DNA of 64,000 nt from Clostridiales bacterium (GCA_004556155.1 SFIM01000003.1:82526-146525), one strand, 5' to 3'; shown: positions 41,170 through 50,451, counted from the first letter of the stretch. Made by a program: numbers and translations. Notes: generated by a model from the sequence alone, not told the origin.

Positions 41170-41236
41170 AATTTTCACTCCTTATAGTGAATTGGAGATT
41201 GAATACAAAACAGGGCTGCGCCCGGCATTTTCCCGC

Positions 41237-42736
41237 TTACTGCTTGTTTTCCAGCAGCAGCGAAATCAGGCCCGGGGACTGCGTTTCGTGCACGCGGTTG
41301 ATTTCTTCGATGTCCGCGCGGCGGCGGGGCGGGAAGCAGTAGGCGCAGGCAGTCAGCTTGGCAAACGCGCCCGTTTCCAGCTCGCCATAGGTAAAGGCTG
41401 TCAGGGGCAGATACTTGTCCTTTACGCCCTTGCAGTTGGCCATGCTGTGATAGCTGGAGCCGCCGTCCGGATTGTAATACAGCGGCGTTTCATCGGCGGG
41501 GATTTCCATCTGCCGGCCGGCAAAGTCCTCCCAGATCACCAGCTTTGTGCCCACCTTGATGTTATTCCACACCCAGGTCATGTTGATGCCGTCGGCGTTT
41601 TTCAGCCGCTGCACGCGCACGCAGCCATGGCTGGCGCGGGAGCCCAGCTTGGGCTCACAGTTTTTATAGTTCTTGGTGCCGTCGGCATTTTTGACGTGCG
41701 GCACCTCGTGCAGCAAATCGCCGCTGTTAAAGCGCAGGCCCATGCCGCACACCAGGTTATCGGATTTGAAATCGCCCACGCGGGAGATGATCACAAACTC
41801 GCCCGAGCGCGTTTCGTTATAAGGCTGGCGCTCGTTATACAGCCCGGTGGATACGGCCAGGGTGGTAAAGAGCTTGCCATCCTTAAAGATATACAGCGAC
41901 TGGGTCAGTTTGTCAATGATCATGCCATAATCGGTACGCACATTATAGGTTTTCAGCTTGTTGGTGCGGATATAGCCGGTTACAAAGGCGTTCCAGGCCT
42001 TGACCTTGGAATCATGGAAGGAGCTGGAATACGTTTCCACCAGCGACCAGCCGTCGCTGCGGGTTTCCAGCACATGCACAGCCTGAGACGCGCCCGTTAC
42101 CACGCCGATGCCCTCGCTGCTGTCGCTGGGCTCGGCGCGCAGGACAACCTGCTCCTTCTGCCCCACATCCACCACCTGAATGGGCGCGGTCAGCATGGCC
42201 CACACGGCTGCCTCATCGGTGATATCCATGGGCGTGCACCAGTAGCAGCCCGTATGCTGCGGATGATAGCTGCTCAGATGCGCGGGCGTAATGCTGGCGC
42301 TTTGATCGGCAAAGGCCGGCGCTGGCGCGGCGGTCGGCGCGGGCATGGCGGTCGGCGCGGGCGCAGCAGGCGTCGTCTGCGGGGGCTGCGCAGTCTGGCC
42401 GACGGTCAGCACGGCGGTATACGTCTGCCCCTCATAGGTAAGGATCAGGCGATACGCGCCCTCGGCCAGCGGCTCGGCAAAGAACTGCTCGTCCAGCGTC
42501 AGCACATGCAGCCCGCCCAGCAGCATGCGCTCGGACAGGATGACAGCCACATCCGCGCCGCCCTGCGTGGTCAGGCGCAGCGATGCGCGCCCACTGGCAG
42601 GCAGAAAGTAGCGCAGCTCCACGCTTTGGCCGGGCAGCAGGGCGCAGTCCTCCACATAGGGCAGGCTCTCCGCCAGCGCAAGGCCGGGCATTAGCAGAGC
42701 AAGCGACAATATCAGGGCAAGAATTCTGCGGTACAT
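41237..42736 (-). CDS. Exported L,D-transpeptidase (YkuD family)
   Basis: A 499-residue wall-modifying enzyme. A signal peptide (MYRRILALILSLALLM...ALA) is followed by a beta-rich domain (about 25-120), an Ala/Pro/Thr linker (near 125-150), an SH3-like region ('VVLRAEPSDSSEGIGVVTG') and a YkuD catalytic domain with 'DKLTQSLYIFKDGKLF' and the active-site 'SHGCVRVQRL'. L,D-transpeptidases make 3-3 cross-links in peptidoglycan. A cysteine-containing tail ('YHSMANCKGV', 'LTACAYCFPP') closes the protein and may bind metal. GGAGG precedes the ATG. Confidence 0.92.
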   Translation of the reverse strand: MYRRILALILSLALLMPGLALAESLPYVEDCALLPGQSVELRYFLPASGRASLRLTTQGGADVAVILSERMLLGGLHVLTLDEQFFAEPLAEGAYRLILTYEGQTYTAVLTVGQTAQPPQTTPAAPAPTAMPAPTAAPAPAFADQSASITPAHLSSYHPQHTGCYWCTPMDITDEAAVWAMLTAPIQVVDVGQKEQVVLRAEPSDSSEGIGVVTGASQAVHVLETRSDGWSLVETYSSSFHDSKVKAWNAFVTGYIRTNKLKTYNVRTDYGMIIDKLTQSLYIFKDGKLFTTLAVSTGLYNERQPYNETRSGEFVIISRVGDFKSDNLVCGMGLRFNSGDLLHEVPHVKNADGTKNYKNCEPKLGSRASHGCVRVQRLKNADGINMTWVWNNIKVGTKLVIWEDFAGRQMEIPADETPLYYNPDGGSSYHSMANCKGVKDKYLPLTAFTYGELETGAFAKLTACAYCFPPRRRADIEEINRVHETQSPGLISLLLENKQ

Positions 42737-42790
42737 GAACAACCTCCGTTGAATTGGATGGGGGGTGAACGGAAAAGGGAACGAGGGGAC

Positions 42791-42819
42791 GCTTCTTTCT
42801 TGGAGCCCAAGCAAGAAGC
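42791..42819. repeat. Imperfect hairpin repeat (CTTTCTTG type)
   Basis: GCTTCTTTCTTGG pairs imperfectly with CCAAGCAAGAAGC. It immediately precedes the short inverted-repeat element, just as the hairpin at 9589 precedes the long one. Confidence 0.6.
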
Positions 42820-42965
42820 AAAGAAAGCTGCGTGTGACGTAAAAGCCAAGCTGGTAAAACTGGCAGGCGGCACTGCCGCCCACCTGCCGCGGGGGCGGGG
42901 CGGGTGGCCATGGCTACTCCCAGTTTTATTCCAGCAGCTTTTCCGTCCACAACACAGGTTCTTTG
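42819..42965. repeat. Terminal-inverted-repeat element, short copy
   Basis: This 147-base unit has a left arm (42819-42875) starting CAAAGAAAGC and ending AAACTGGCAGGCGGCACTG, and a right arm (about 42918-42965) ending CACAGGTTCTTTG. Both arms match those of the 644-base copy at 9615-10258. The interior is a GC-rich spacer of about 40 bases. It fills the intergenic region between the TPM-domain gene and the L,D-transpeptidase gene. Confidence 0.7.
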
Positions 42966-43002
42966 AAGAAAGTAACGTCTTCTCCTCGTCCGCCCTTTCT
43001 CG

Positions 43003-43818
43003 TCAGAAGCTTCTTCCGCTGCCACCGCCGCCATGGCTGGAGCCGCTGCTGCTGCTAAAGGTGCTGTGGCTGCTGCCGCCGGAGGAGGGCGGATCGTTTT
43101 CGATCTTATGGCGCACGGTGGTCGTATACAGGTAAATATCGCGCTCACGGGTCAGGTTCATATCGGTCAGATAGTTCTCCGCCGAGTCACGCTTGCGGGC
43201 GGTTTTCATCTTTCCCTTTTGTGCGGCAGCGATGATCCAGCCAATCAAAATAGCCGGGATCAGCGCAAACAGCGCGCCCATCTGCAGGCGCTCATAGAAG
43301 GTGGCGGGCTCCTGCACCACATCGTCACCCTCGCCGTAATACTGATATACGCTGTCCGGGCTGCCGTTTGCATAAGCGTCGATAATGCCCTCGCTGCGGG
43401 TCAGATATGTGCTGCACGCGCTATAGTAACGGCCCGCGCGCATGTCGCTCTCCATCGCATCGTAAATGGCATTGAGCGCCTGATCGCTGAACGCATCGAT
43501 GCCGCGCCCCGTGGTGACGCACACATACTTGCGCTGGTCCATGGCAATAACCAGGATGATGTTATCCTTGCGGAAGCTGTTGTAGTCCACCAGATCGGCG
43601 GCGTACATGCCCAGCTCCATCCCGCGCGAATCGTTGGTGGTGGCAATGATGACATCCAGATCGTACTTTTCAGACAGTTCGCGGCAGCGGTCGTTCAGAG
43701 CCGATACCTGCGCGCTCGTCAGCAGCCCCGCGCGATCCGCCACACGGCTCAACTCCGCCGCGGCGGCGCAGCAAAGCAGCAGGGTGCAAAGCAGCAACGC
43801 AAAAATCCTCTTTTTCAT
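43003..43818 (-). CDS. TPM domain (YgcG-like) membrane protein
   Basis: A 271-residue exported, membrane-anchored protein. A signal peptide (MKKRIFALLLCTLLL...) leads a TPM domain at about 25-160 ('VADRAGLLTSAQVSALND', 'YDLDVIIATTNDSRG', 'NIILVIAMDQRKYVCVTTG'). A membrane segment near 182-203 ('MGALFALIPAILIGWII') follows, and the tail is Ser/Gly rich ('SSSSGSSHGGGGSGRSF'). TPM proteins are linked to membrane protein quality control, but their biochemistry is poorly known. It lies 12 bases after the zinc-ribbon membrane gene, a pairing seen in other Firmicutes. Confidence 0.88.
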   Translation of the reverse strand: MKKRIFALLLCTLLLCCAAAAELSRVADRAGLLTSAQVSALNDRCRELSEKYDLDVIIATTNDSRGMELGMYAADLVDYNSFRKDNIILVIAMDQRKYVCVTTGRGIDAFSDQALNAIYDAMESDMRAGRYYSACSTYLTRSEGIIDAYANGSPDSVYQYYGEGDDVVQEPATFYERLQMGALFALIPAILIGWIIAAAQKGKMKTARKRDSAENYLTDMNLTRERDIYLYTTTVRHKIENDPPSSGGSSHSTFSSSSGSSHGGGGSGRSF

Positions 43819-43830
43819 ACCCGCACCCCC

Positions 43831-44907
43831 TTACAGAAAGAACGCAATAAGCAGCGCCAGCGCCACTTCAAGGCCCAGCATCCAGCTCAGCTTCAGGCGG
43901 CGATACTTGCGCTTATCCACCGGCAGCTCGCCCGCCAGACGACCCGTCTGCCCGTTGATGGCAAAGGGAAACGCCTGATCGCCATAGCGCACGGTCAGCA
44001 GCCATACGGGCATCATCACATAGCGCACCTTGCCCTGATCCAGCCGCACCTGCGTACAGTCGCTCACCACGCTGGAATAGCCGTGCACGGTGCTGCGCAG
44101 GGCATCGGTAGCCGCATTGGTCACGCGCTCGTTGGCGCGGGGCACGCACTCATCCATTTCCTGATCGCGGCAATCCGCCTGATAGCCCGCCAGATAGCCG
44201 GGATCAAAGGGCTTGCAGGCGGCGTAGTCAAAGGGCTCGATGGCCTCCGTCAGCGTATCATCCACGCGCTTGCAGGCGTCCACCGGCACGCGGTCAAAGC
44301 TGACGCGGCCGCAGCGCTCCACATAAAAGTGCAGCGTATCGGTAATCTGCCAATCGCCCCGGCGGTAGGTGTTGACGCGCTCGGCACGGTAGGTGCAGCG
44401 CGCGTCAGCCTGACAGTTAAATAGGAAGTAAGGCACATACAGACCCTCTACATCCTCCACGCGGCAGGCACGCACAAAATCGTCAGGCAGCAGCTTTTTG
44501 CCGTGAAAATGCTCACGCAGCTTCTTTTCCGCATCCTCGCGGGATACGGTAAAGGGCAGGATCGCATCAGGGCGCAGCTCGCCCGAAAACTGTTTGGGGA
44601 TCAGCGCATTGTTGCCGCAATAGGCGCACTTGGTGGCCGCTGTGGCGGCAGAGGTGACCAGCACCGCGCCGCAGGCAGGGCAGTTGTATTCCTGCAGGGC
44701 GCTTTCATCCTGCGCGGTAAAGGTCTGCGCGTTGCGGCACTTGTTCCAGTCCAGGCTGGACTGCCCGGCGTTTTCCTGCATGGCCTCCGACAGGGCGCGC
44801 ATATCCTCTTCTTTATAGCTTGCGCCGCAGGATTCGCACACAAGCTCGCCATTTTTCCATATAAGCGGGGCGCTGCACTGCGGGCACTGATAGGTTTCAA
44901 TGGTCAC
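43831..44907 (-). CDS. Membrane protein with two N-terminal zinc ribbons
   Basis: A 358-residue protein. Two zinc ribbons lie at the start: 'CPQCSAPL' with 'CESCGASY' (residues 8-30) and 'CPACGAVL' with 'CAYCGNNA' (near 76-100). A large mixed domain follows ('ILPFTVSREDAEKKLREHF', 'YVPYFLFNCQADARC', 'YVMMPVWLLTVRYGDQAFPF', 'AINGQTGRLAGELPV'), ending in one membrane segment near 342-358. This is a recurring but uncharacterised clostridial protein, often beside a TPM-domain protein, as here. The ribbons suggest nucleic acid or protein binding at the inner face of the membrane. Confidence 0.82.
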   Translation of the reverse strand: MTIETYQCPQCSAPLIWKNGELVCESCGASYKEEDMRALSEAMQENAGQSSLDWNKCRNAQTFTAQDESALQEYNCPACGAVLVTSAATAATKCAYCGNNALIPKQFSGELRPDAILPFTVSREDAEKKLREHFHGKKLLPDDFVRACRVEDVEGLYVPYFLFNCQADARCTYRAERVNTYRRGDWQITDTLHFYVERCGRVSFDRVPVDACKRVDDTLTEAIEPFDYAACKPFDPGYLAGYQADCRDQEMDECVPRANERVTNAATDALRSTVHGYSSVVSDCTQVRLDQGKVRYVMMPVWLLTVRYGDQAFPFAINGQTGRLAGELPVDKRKYRRLKLSWMLGLEVALALLIAFFL

Positions 44908-44983
44908 GGTTTCATTCCCCTTCCAAATTCACAGATAAACGTAAGCATATCATACCACTTACGCGCGTTTTTTGCAATTTTTC

Positions 44984-45012
44984 TTTACATCTTTGCACTT
45001 TTCATATAAAAT
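44984..45012 (+). promoter_or_regulatory. malQ promoter
   Basis: TTTACA at 44984-44989 and TAAAAT at 45007-45012 are 17 bases apart, 45 bases before the start codon. Confidence 0.7.
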
Positions 45013-45057
45013 AACAGGGACGAATGCTGGAAGTTTCCGAAGGAGGCTTTGCAAACA

Positions 45058-46551
45058 ATGGAACAGACAAACGTGCGCCGCGGCGGCGTGCTGCTGCATA
45101 TCACCTCGCTGCCCGGGCCGGAGTGCGCCGGCACGCTGGGCGAAGCGGCCTATCGCTTTGTGGATTTTCTGCAAAGCGCGGGCATGCGCATCTGGCAGGT
45201 GCTGCCGGTAGGCCCCACCGGGTACGGCGAATCGCCCTATCAGAGCGCCTGCGCGCTGGCGGGCAACCCCTATATGATCGACCTGGCCCTGCTGCAAAAG
45301 GACGGCTATCTGCCCGATTATCAGCCTGCGCCGCATGCTGAGACCGGCCGGGCGGATTTTGAAACCCTGCGCGCCGAAAAGGAACCCTGGCTGCGCCGTG
45401 CCTATCAGCACAGCCGCGATCGCCTGCTCAGCGACGGCGCGTTTGAGGTATGGCAGAAGCAGTGGCCCTGGCTGCGCGATTACGCGCTGTTCATGGCGAT
45501 CAAGCAAAAGTTCAACCAGGTATCCTGGATGCAGTGGCCCGACGAGGACATCCGCATGCGCCGCCCCGAAGCCATGAACCGCTACGAGCAGGAGCTGCGC
45601 GAGGATGTGCGCTACTACATGTTCCTGCAGTTCCTGTTCCGCGATCAATGGATGCGCCTGCGCCGCTACGCCAACGAGCATGGGGTGATGATGCTGGGCG
45701 ACATGCCCATCTATGTGGCCGAGGATTCCTCGGACGTATGGGCCAACGCCAAGTTCTTCCAGCTCAACTGCGAGCGCCGCCCCAAGCGCGTGGCGGGTGT
45801 GCCGCCCGATTACTTCAGCGAGGACGGCCAGCTTTGGGGCAATCCCCTGTACCGCTGGCACTATCTGCGCCTGCATGGCTACGGCTTCTGGATGGATCGC
45901 CTGCGCGCCATGGCGCAGCTGTACGATAGCGTGCGCATCGACCATTTTATCGGCTTTGCTAATTATTATTCCGTCAAGGCCGGCGAAAAGACCGCCCGCA
46001 ACGGCAAATGGGTAATCGGCCCCGGCAAGGCGTTCTTTGCGGCGGTCAAGAAAAAGGTGCCCGAATTGAAAGTGGTGGCCGAAGATCTGGGCGCGGTGAA
46101 TGACCGCGTGCGCAATCTGCTGGCCTTCTGCGGCTATCCCGGCATGAAGGTGCTGCAATTCGCCTATGACGGCGGCGGCGGGGACAATTCGCATCAGCCG
46201 CAGCTGTATCAGCCCAACTGCGCCGCCTATACCGGCACGCACGATAACGATACGTCGCTGGGCTGGTGGCGCGCCTGCAGCGATCAAACCCGCCGCAACC
46301 TGCGCGAAGCGCTGGGCGAGGTGGATGACAGCACGGTGGTATGGCGCATGATCAAGGCAGTGTTCGACAGCCGCGCCAACATCGCCATGGCCCCGATGCA
46401 GGACTTTTTGGGGCTGGATTCCGCTGCGCGCATGAACACACCCGGCACGGTGGGCGAAAAGAACTGGCGTTATCGCGCGCTGAGCAGCGACTTTTCAGCC
46501 GAGCTTGCCGCCCGCATGCGCGCGCTGTGCGAGGAAAGCGGCAGAGTGTAA
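45058..46551 (+). CDS. malQ: 4-alpha-glucanotransferase (amylomaltase)
   Basis: A 497-residue GH77 enzyme that transfers alpha-1,4-glucan chains and frees glucose during maltodextrin use. The catalytic nucleophile region 'VRIDHFIGF' (Asp295), acid/base 'VVAEDLG' (Glu342) and 'GTHDND' (Asp396) are all present, and the N-terminus 'RRGGVLLHITSLPGPECAG' is typical. ATG 45058 follows GAAGGAGG. It has its own promoter. GlgP at 38842 would consume its products, although the two genes are on opposite strands and not in one operon. Confidence 0.96.
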   Translation: MEQTNVRRGGVLLHITSLPGPECAGTLGEAAYRFVDFLQSAGMRIWQVLPVGPTGYGESPYQSACALAGNPYMIDLALLQKDGYLPDYQPAPHAETGRADFETLRAEKEPWLRRAYQHSRDRLLSDGAFEVWQKQWPWLRDYALFMAIKQKFNQVSWMQWPDEDIRMRRPEAMNRYEQELREDVRYYMFLQFLFRDQWMRLRRYANEHGVMMLGDMPIYVAEDSSDVWANAKFFQLNCERRPKRVAGVPPDYFSEDGQLWGNPLYRWHYLRLHGYGFWMDRLRAMAQLYDSVRIDHFIGFANYYSVKAGEKTARNGKWVIGPGKAFFAAVKKKVPELKVVAEDLGAVNDRVRNLLAFCGYPGMKVLQFAYDGGGGDNSHQPQLYQPNCAAYTGTHDNDTSLGWWRACSDQTRRNLREALGEVDDSTVVWRMIKAVFDSRANIAMAPMQDFLGLDSAARMNTPGTVGEKNWRYRALSSDFSAELAARMRALCEESGRV

Positions 46552-46586
46552 GGTCCTTGGCAGCGCACGCATGAACACGTTACACC

Positions 46587-46636
46587 AAGGGCTTCTCATC
46601 AAGGGGAAGTCTCCGCCGCAGGCGGTGATGAGGGGG
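46587..46636 (+). repeat. Double-hairpin repeat, copy 3
   Basis: AAGGGCTTCTCATCAAGGGG then CTCCGCCGCAGGCGG and GATGAGG. The outer CTCATC/GATGAG arms and the inner CCGCC/GGCGG hairpin match copies 1 and 2 at about 9.7-10.0 kb. It sits in the spacer after malQ. Confidence 0.65.
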
Positions 46637-46759
46637 ACTCGGAAATCTATGCAGGGCTTCATGCCGCGCATTCACTTGTTTTCCTCACAGTTCCATCCGA
46701 ACACGGATGACGAAAAAGGATAAATTTATGCCAAATTGCGCTTTTATATCGTCGAGCCG

Positions 46760-46788
46760 TTGAAATGGCCTGAAAATTTTGCTATAAT
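46760..46788 (+). promoter_or_regulatory. Promoter of the ribose-type ABC operon
   Basis: TTGAAA at 46760-46765 and TATAAT at 46783-46788 are 17 bases apart, 55 bases before the binding-protein start. Confidence 0.8.
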
Positions 46789-46843
46789 AACTTTATCCGA
46801 AGGCGGCAAGGAATGCCGTCAAACGAACAAGGAGGATTCTATC

Positions 46844-47794
46844 ATGAAGAAGATCATCGCTTTGGCGCTGGCCGTGATGATGTCCCTGTCCCTGGTATGC
46901 GTGGCCTCCGCGGAAAAGACCACCTACAAGGTGGGCATCCTGACCCCCGCCGCTACGCACGGCTGGGTTGCCGGCATCACCTACTTTGCCGAACAGCATG
47001 CCAAGCAGCTGGCCGAAGCTGGCACGATCGAGTACAAACTGTCCACCTCCAGCAACGCTGAAGAAATGACCACCCAGATCGACGAAATGATCCTGTGGGG
47101 CGCGCAGGCACTGGTCATCGCTCCTCAGTGGGAAGGCATGGAAGTGCCCGTTCAGAACGCGATTGCTCAGGGCATCGTGTGCGTGGCTTTCGATATGGAC
47201 ATCGCGGCCGAGGGCATCTATAAGGTAACTGGCGATAACGAGTCCATGGGCGTTGCCGGTGCAAAATACATCGTGGAAAAGATCGGCACCGAGGGTCTGG
47301 TTGTAGCTATGCCCGTTCCCACCGCTGGCTCCGTAAACGAACTGCGCATGAAGGGCTTCACCGAAACCATGAAGGAAATTGCCCCTAACGTTAAGATCGT
47401 TGAATATGCGAACCCGAATTTCACCATTCAGGATGGTATGACGGTTATGGCCGACGTGCTGACTGCCAATGCCAAGATCGATGCCGTGTTCTCCCTGGAT
47501 GACGAAACCTCTCTGGGCGCGCTGAAGGCCATGGAAGATGCTGGCCGCACGGAAATCAAAGCCATCACCGGCGGTGGCGGCTGCCAGGATTACTTCAATG
47601 CCATCGTGGCCAATAAGGATCAGATCGCTGCCTGCTCCGCGCTGTACAGCCCCCTGATGATCAAGGACTGCCTGGACGTGGCGGTTGCCGTGCTGGGCGG
47701 CGAAGAAGTCGAGCATGTGAAGGTGATCCCCTCTCAGATCGTGGATGCCACCAATGCGGATGAATACATCGATCCCAACAACACCATCTATTAA
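46844..47794 (+). CDS. Ribose-type sugar ABC transporter substrate-binding protein
   Basis: A 316-residue exported receptor of the periplasmic-binding-protein type 1 family (RbsB-like). The signal peptide (MKKIIALALAVMMSL...ASA) has no lipobox. The mature start 'YKVGILTPAATHGWVAGITY' and later 'EEMTTQIDEMILWGAQALVI', 'VTGDNESMGVAGAKYI' and 'DAVFSLDDETSLGALKAM' follow the family pattern of sugar contacts. It leads an operon with an ATPase, a permease, an oxidoreductase and a P-loop protein. The ligand is a sugar or polyol of unknown identity. A hairpin follows, so the receptor can be made in excess. Confidence 0.93.
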   Translation: MKKIIALALAVMMSLSLVCVASAEKTTYKVGILTPAATHGWVAGITYFAEQHAKQLAEAGTIEYKLSTSSNAEEMTTQIDEMILWGAQALVIAPQWEGMEVPVQNAIAQGIVCVAFDMDIAAEGIYKVTGDNESMGVAGAKYIVEKIGTEGLVVAMPVPTAGSVNELRMKGFTETMKEIAPNVKIVEYANPNFTIQDGMTVMADVLTANAKIDAVFSLDDETSLGALKAMEDAGRTEIKAITGGGGCQDYFNAIVANKDQIAACSALYSPLMIKDCLDVAVAVLGGEEVEHVKVIPSQIVDATNADEYIDPNNTIY

Positions 47795-47810
47795 TAGAAC
47801 CTAACGCTCA

Positions 47811-47838
47811 AAAGGGCCATGGCTTGCCATGGCCCTTT
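47811..47838 (+). terminator. Intra-operon hairpin after the binding-protein gene
   Basis: AAAGGGCCATGGC (47811-47823) pairs perfectly with 47826-47838, but only TTTC follows. Partial termination or mRNA protection is more likely than a full stop. Confidence 0.55.
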
Positions 47839-47897
47839 CAGCTGATTTATAGGATAGCGATAAAAACATTAAGGATACGAAGAACGGATGTGACCCC

Positions 47898-49376
47898 ATG
47901 AATCTTTCCATGCGCGGCATCTACAAATCCTTCGGGGCAAACGACGTGCTCAAGTCCGTGGATTTTCATCTGAGCGAGGGCGAAATCTGCGCCCTGCTGG
48001 GTGAAAACGGCGCGGGCAAAAGCACGCTGATGAATATCCTGGGCGGCGTTTTGCAGCCCGATCAGGGCACGATTGCGCTGGACGGCGCGCCCGTGCAGTT
48101 TCATACTCCCTCGCAGTCGCTGGATGCGGGCATCGCGTTTATCCATCAGGAGCTGAACCTGATCAACGATCTGCCCGTGTATGAAAACATGTTTATCGGC
48201 CGCGAAATCAAAAAGAAAAGCGGCCTGCTGGATCATAAAGCCATGATTGCCCGCACGCGCGAGCTGTTTGAAAGCATGTCGCTGGATATCGATCCGCTTG
48301 CCATGGTGTCCGCGCTGGACGCCTCCTATAAGCAAATTGTAGAGATTTCACGTGCTCTGATGATGAAGGCCTCCATCATTATCATGGATGAGCCCACCAC
48401 TTCCCTGACCGATCCGGAGATAGAGCGCGTTTTTCAAATGCTGCGTACCCTCAGGCAGCAAAAGGTCGGCGTTGTTTTTATCTCGCATAAGCTGCGCGAA
48501 GTCATGCAGATTTGCGATCGCTACACCGTGCTGCGCGACGGCGCAGTGGTGGCCGAGGGCCTGGTGCGCGATACCAGCGTGGAAAACCTGGCGCGCGACA
48601 TGGTTGGCCACGAGGTACGCACGCAGGCACGCACGCGCAATGCTCAGCTGGGCGTGGAAGTGCTGCGCCTGGAAAGCCTGACGCTGGAACCCTATTATCG
48701 CAACGTATCGCTGAGCATTCACGCGGGCGAGGTGCTGGGCGTGACGGGCCTGTTAGGCGATGGCCGAAGCGAGCTGTTCCGCACCGTGTTTGGCGATATG
48801 GGGCATTACGGCGGACGCATCCTGGTGGAGGGCAAGCCAGTCGTGATTCACTCCACCCCGCAGGCATTGGCGCTGGGCATCGGCTATCTGCCCCGCAACC
48901 GCAAGGAAAACGGCATCATCAAGGACATGGATATCCTGGAAAACGGCTCCATCGTGATCTGGCGGCAGTTGGCGCGCTGCGGGCTGATCGACCGCCGGGC
49001 CGAGCTGGCCGCGTTTGATAAGCAGCGGCAGGGGCTGAAAATCAAGATGGAGAACCCGGCCGATCCCATCGGCAGCCTGTCGGGCGGCAACCAGCAGAAG
49101 GTAGTGCTGGCCAAATGGCTCAGCGCCCATCCCAAATTGCTGATTCTGGATAATCCCACCCAGGGCGTGGACGTGGGCGCGAAGGAAGAGATATACGACA
49201 TCATCCTGAGGCTGGCGGACGCGGGCGTAGCGGTGGCTGTGCTGTCCAATGAGGCGCAGGAGATTATCCGCGTGTGCGACCGCGCGCTGGTGATGTATCA
49301 CGGCGACGTGCGCGCACAGGTCAGCGGCGATACCATGAATGAACAGGAAATGATGCGCCTGGCAACCGGCAGCTGA
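47898..49376 (+). CDS. Ribose-type sugar ABC transporter ATP-binding protein
   Basis: A 492-residue ATPase with two fused nucleotide-binding halves, as in RbsA/MglA. The first half has Walker A 'GENGAGKST' (near 36-44), a degenerate signature around 'YKQIVEISRAL' and Walker B 'IIIMDEPTTSL'. The second half has a changed Walker A region ('GVTGLLGDGRSEL'), a full signature 'LSGGNQQKVVLAKWL' and 'LLILDNPTQGVDVG', where the catalytic Glu is Asn, as usual for this family. It follows the binding protein by 103 bases and precedes the permease by 16. Confidence 0.94.
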   Translation: MNLSMRGIYKSFGANDVLKSVDFHLSEGEICALLGENGAGKSTLMNILGGVLQPDQGTIALDGAPVQFHTPSQSLDAGIAFIHQELNLINDLPVYENMFIGREIKKKSGLLDHKAMIARTRELFESMSLDIDPLAMVSALDASYKQIVEISRALMMKASIIIMDEPTTSLTDPEIERVFQMLRTLRQQKVGVVFISHKLREVMQICDRYTVLRDGAVVAEGLVRDTSVENLARDMVGHEVRTQARTRNAQLGVEVLRLESLTLEPYYRNVSLSIHAGEVLGVTGLLGDGRSELFRTVFGDMGHYGGRILVEGKPVVIHSTPQALALGIGYLPRNRKENGIIKDMDILENGSIVIWRQLARCGLIDRRAELAAFDKQRQGLKIKMENPADPIGSLSGGNQQKVVLAKWLSAHPKLLILDNPTQGVDVGAKEEIYDIILRLADAGVAVAVLSNEAQEIIRVCDRALVMYHGDVRAQVSGDTMNEQEMMRLATGS

Positions 49377-49392
49377 GTAAGGAGCGAAAGAA

Positions 49393-50427
49393 ATGGCACA
49401 GACGGCTAAAAAAGAGAATTTCATCCAATGGTTTATTCGCAAATGGAAGAGCAGCCCCATTTTTTCCACCGGCTGCGTGCTGGTGCTGATGGTCATCCTG
49501 CAAACCGTGGCGCTGGGCTTCCGGGACGCCAGCTTTGGCGCGTGGCTGCAACGCTGGGGCAAAAACTGGATTAACATCCTGCGCAACAACGCGGGCGTGG
49601 GCATCGTGGCGCTGGGCATGACGTTCGTCATCATCTCCGGCGGCATCGATCTGGCAGTCGGCTCCACCATGACGGCCGTTGGGGCGGTGCTGATGGTGAT
49701 CATCAACGGCTACCCCACCGGCCTGCTGACCTCGGTTGGCATTACGGGTCCATGGGCGTATGTCATCGGCATCGCCGCCGCGCTGGTCGTGGGCTCCCTG
49801 GTCGGCGTGATCAACGGCTCGCTGATTGCCTATCGCAAGCTGCCACCCTTCATTGTCACCCTGGGCATGATGAAAATCTGCCGCAGCGTCACCCAGCAGT
49901 GCATGCAGAAGGTGAGCGTCAAGGTGCCCGCGGGCTTTCTGGCCATCGCCAACACCAAGATCGGCGGCGAAACCATCCTGCCCATCCTGTACTGGCTGGT
50001 GCTGGCGCTGGTGCTGCACATTGTATCCCGCCACACGCCCTTTGGCCGCAGGATTTACGCCATCGGCTCCAACGAGCGCACGGCGCGGCTATCGGGCATC
50101 CATGTGGAGCGGGTAAAAACCTGGATTTACATCCTGATGGGCGCGCTGGTGGCCGTTACGGCGGTGATCCAGGTGGCGCGCATCGGCTCCATGGACTATG
50201 CCAACGCCGGCAGCGGCTATGAGATGGACGCAATCGCCGCCGTGGTCGTGGGCGGCACCAGCATGTCGGGCGGCAAGGGCTCCATCGGCGGCACGGTGCT
50301 GGGCATGCTGATTATCGCCGTGATGAACAACCTGCTCAATCTGATGGGCGTTCCGCCCTTCCTGCGCGAGGCCTTCAAGGGCGCCATCGTGATTGTGGCC
50401 GTGCTGCTGCAGCGCAAGGAAAAATAA
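49393..50427 (+). CDS. Ribose-type sugar ABC transporter permease
   Basis: A 344-residue membrane protein of the RbsC family with eight to ten hydrophobic segments. Family hallmarks are 'FVIISGGIDLAVGSTM' near residue 78, 'PPFIVTLGMM' near 153, 'YAIGSNERTARLSGI' near 220 and 'DAIAAVVVGGTSMSGGKGSI' near 280. It lies in the operon between the ATPase and a Gfo/Idh/MocA dehydrogenase. The long N-terminal segment before the first membrane span is also typical. Confidence 0.94.
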   Translation: MAQTAKKENFIQWFIRKWKSSPIFSTGCVLVLMVILQTVALGFRDASFGAWLQRWGKNWINILRNNAGVGIVALGMTFVIISGGIDLAVGSTMTAVGAVLMVIINGYPTGLLTSVGITGPWAYVIGIAAALVVGSLVGVINGSLIAYRKLPPFIVTLGMMKICRSVTQQCMQKVSVKVPAGFLAIANTKIGGETILPILYWLVLALVLHIVSRHTPFGRRIYAIGSNERTARLSGIHVERVKTWIYILMGALVAVTAVIQVARIGSMDYANAGSGYEMDAIAAVVVGGTSMSGGKGSIGGTVLGMLIIAVMNNLLNLMGVPPFLREAFKGAIVIVAVLLQRKEK

Positions 50428-50451
50428 TTTCTGCTCCAAGGAGGACTGCAT

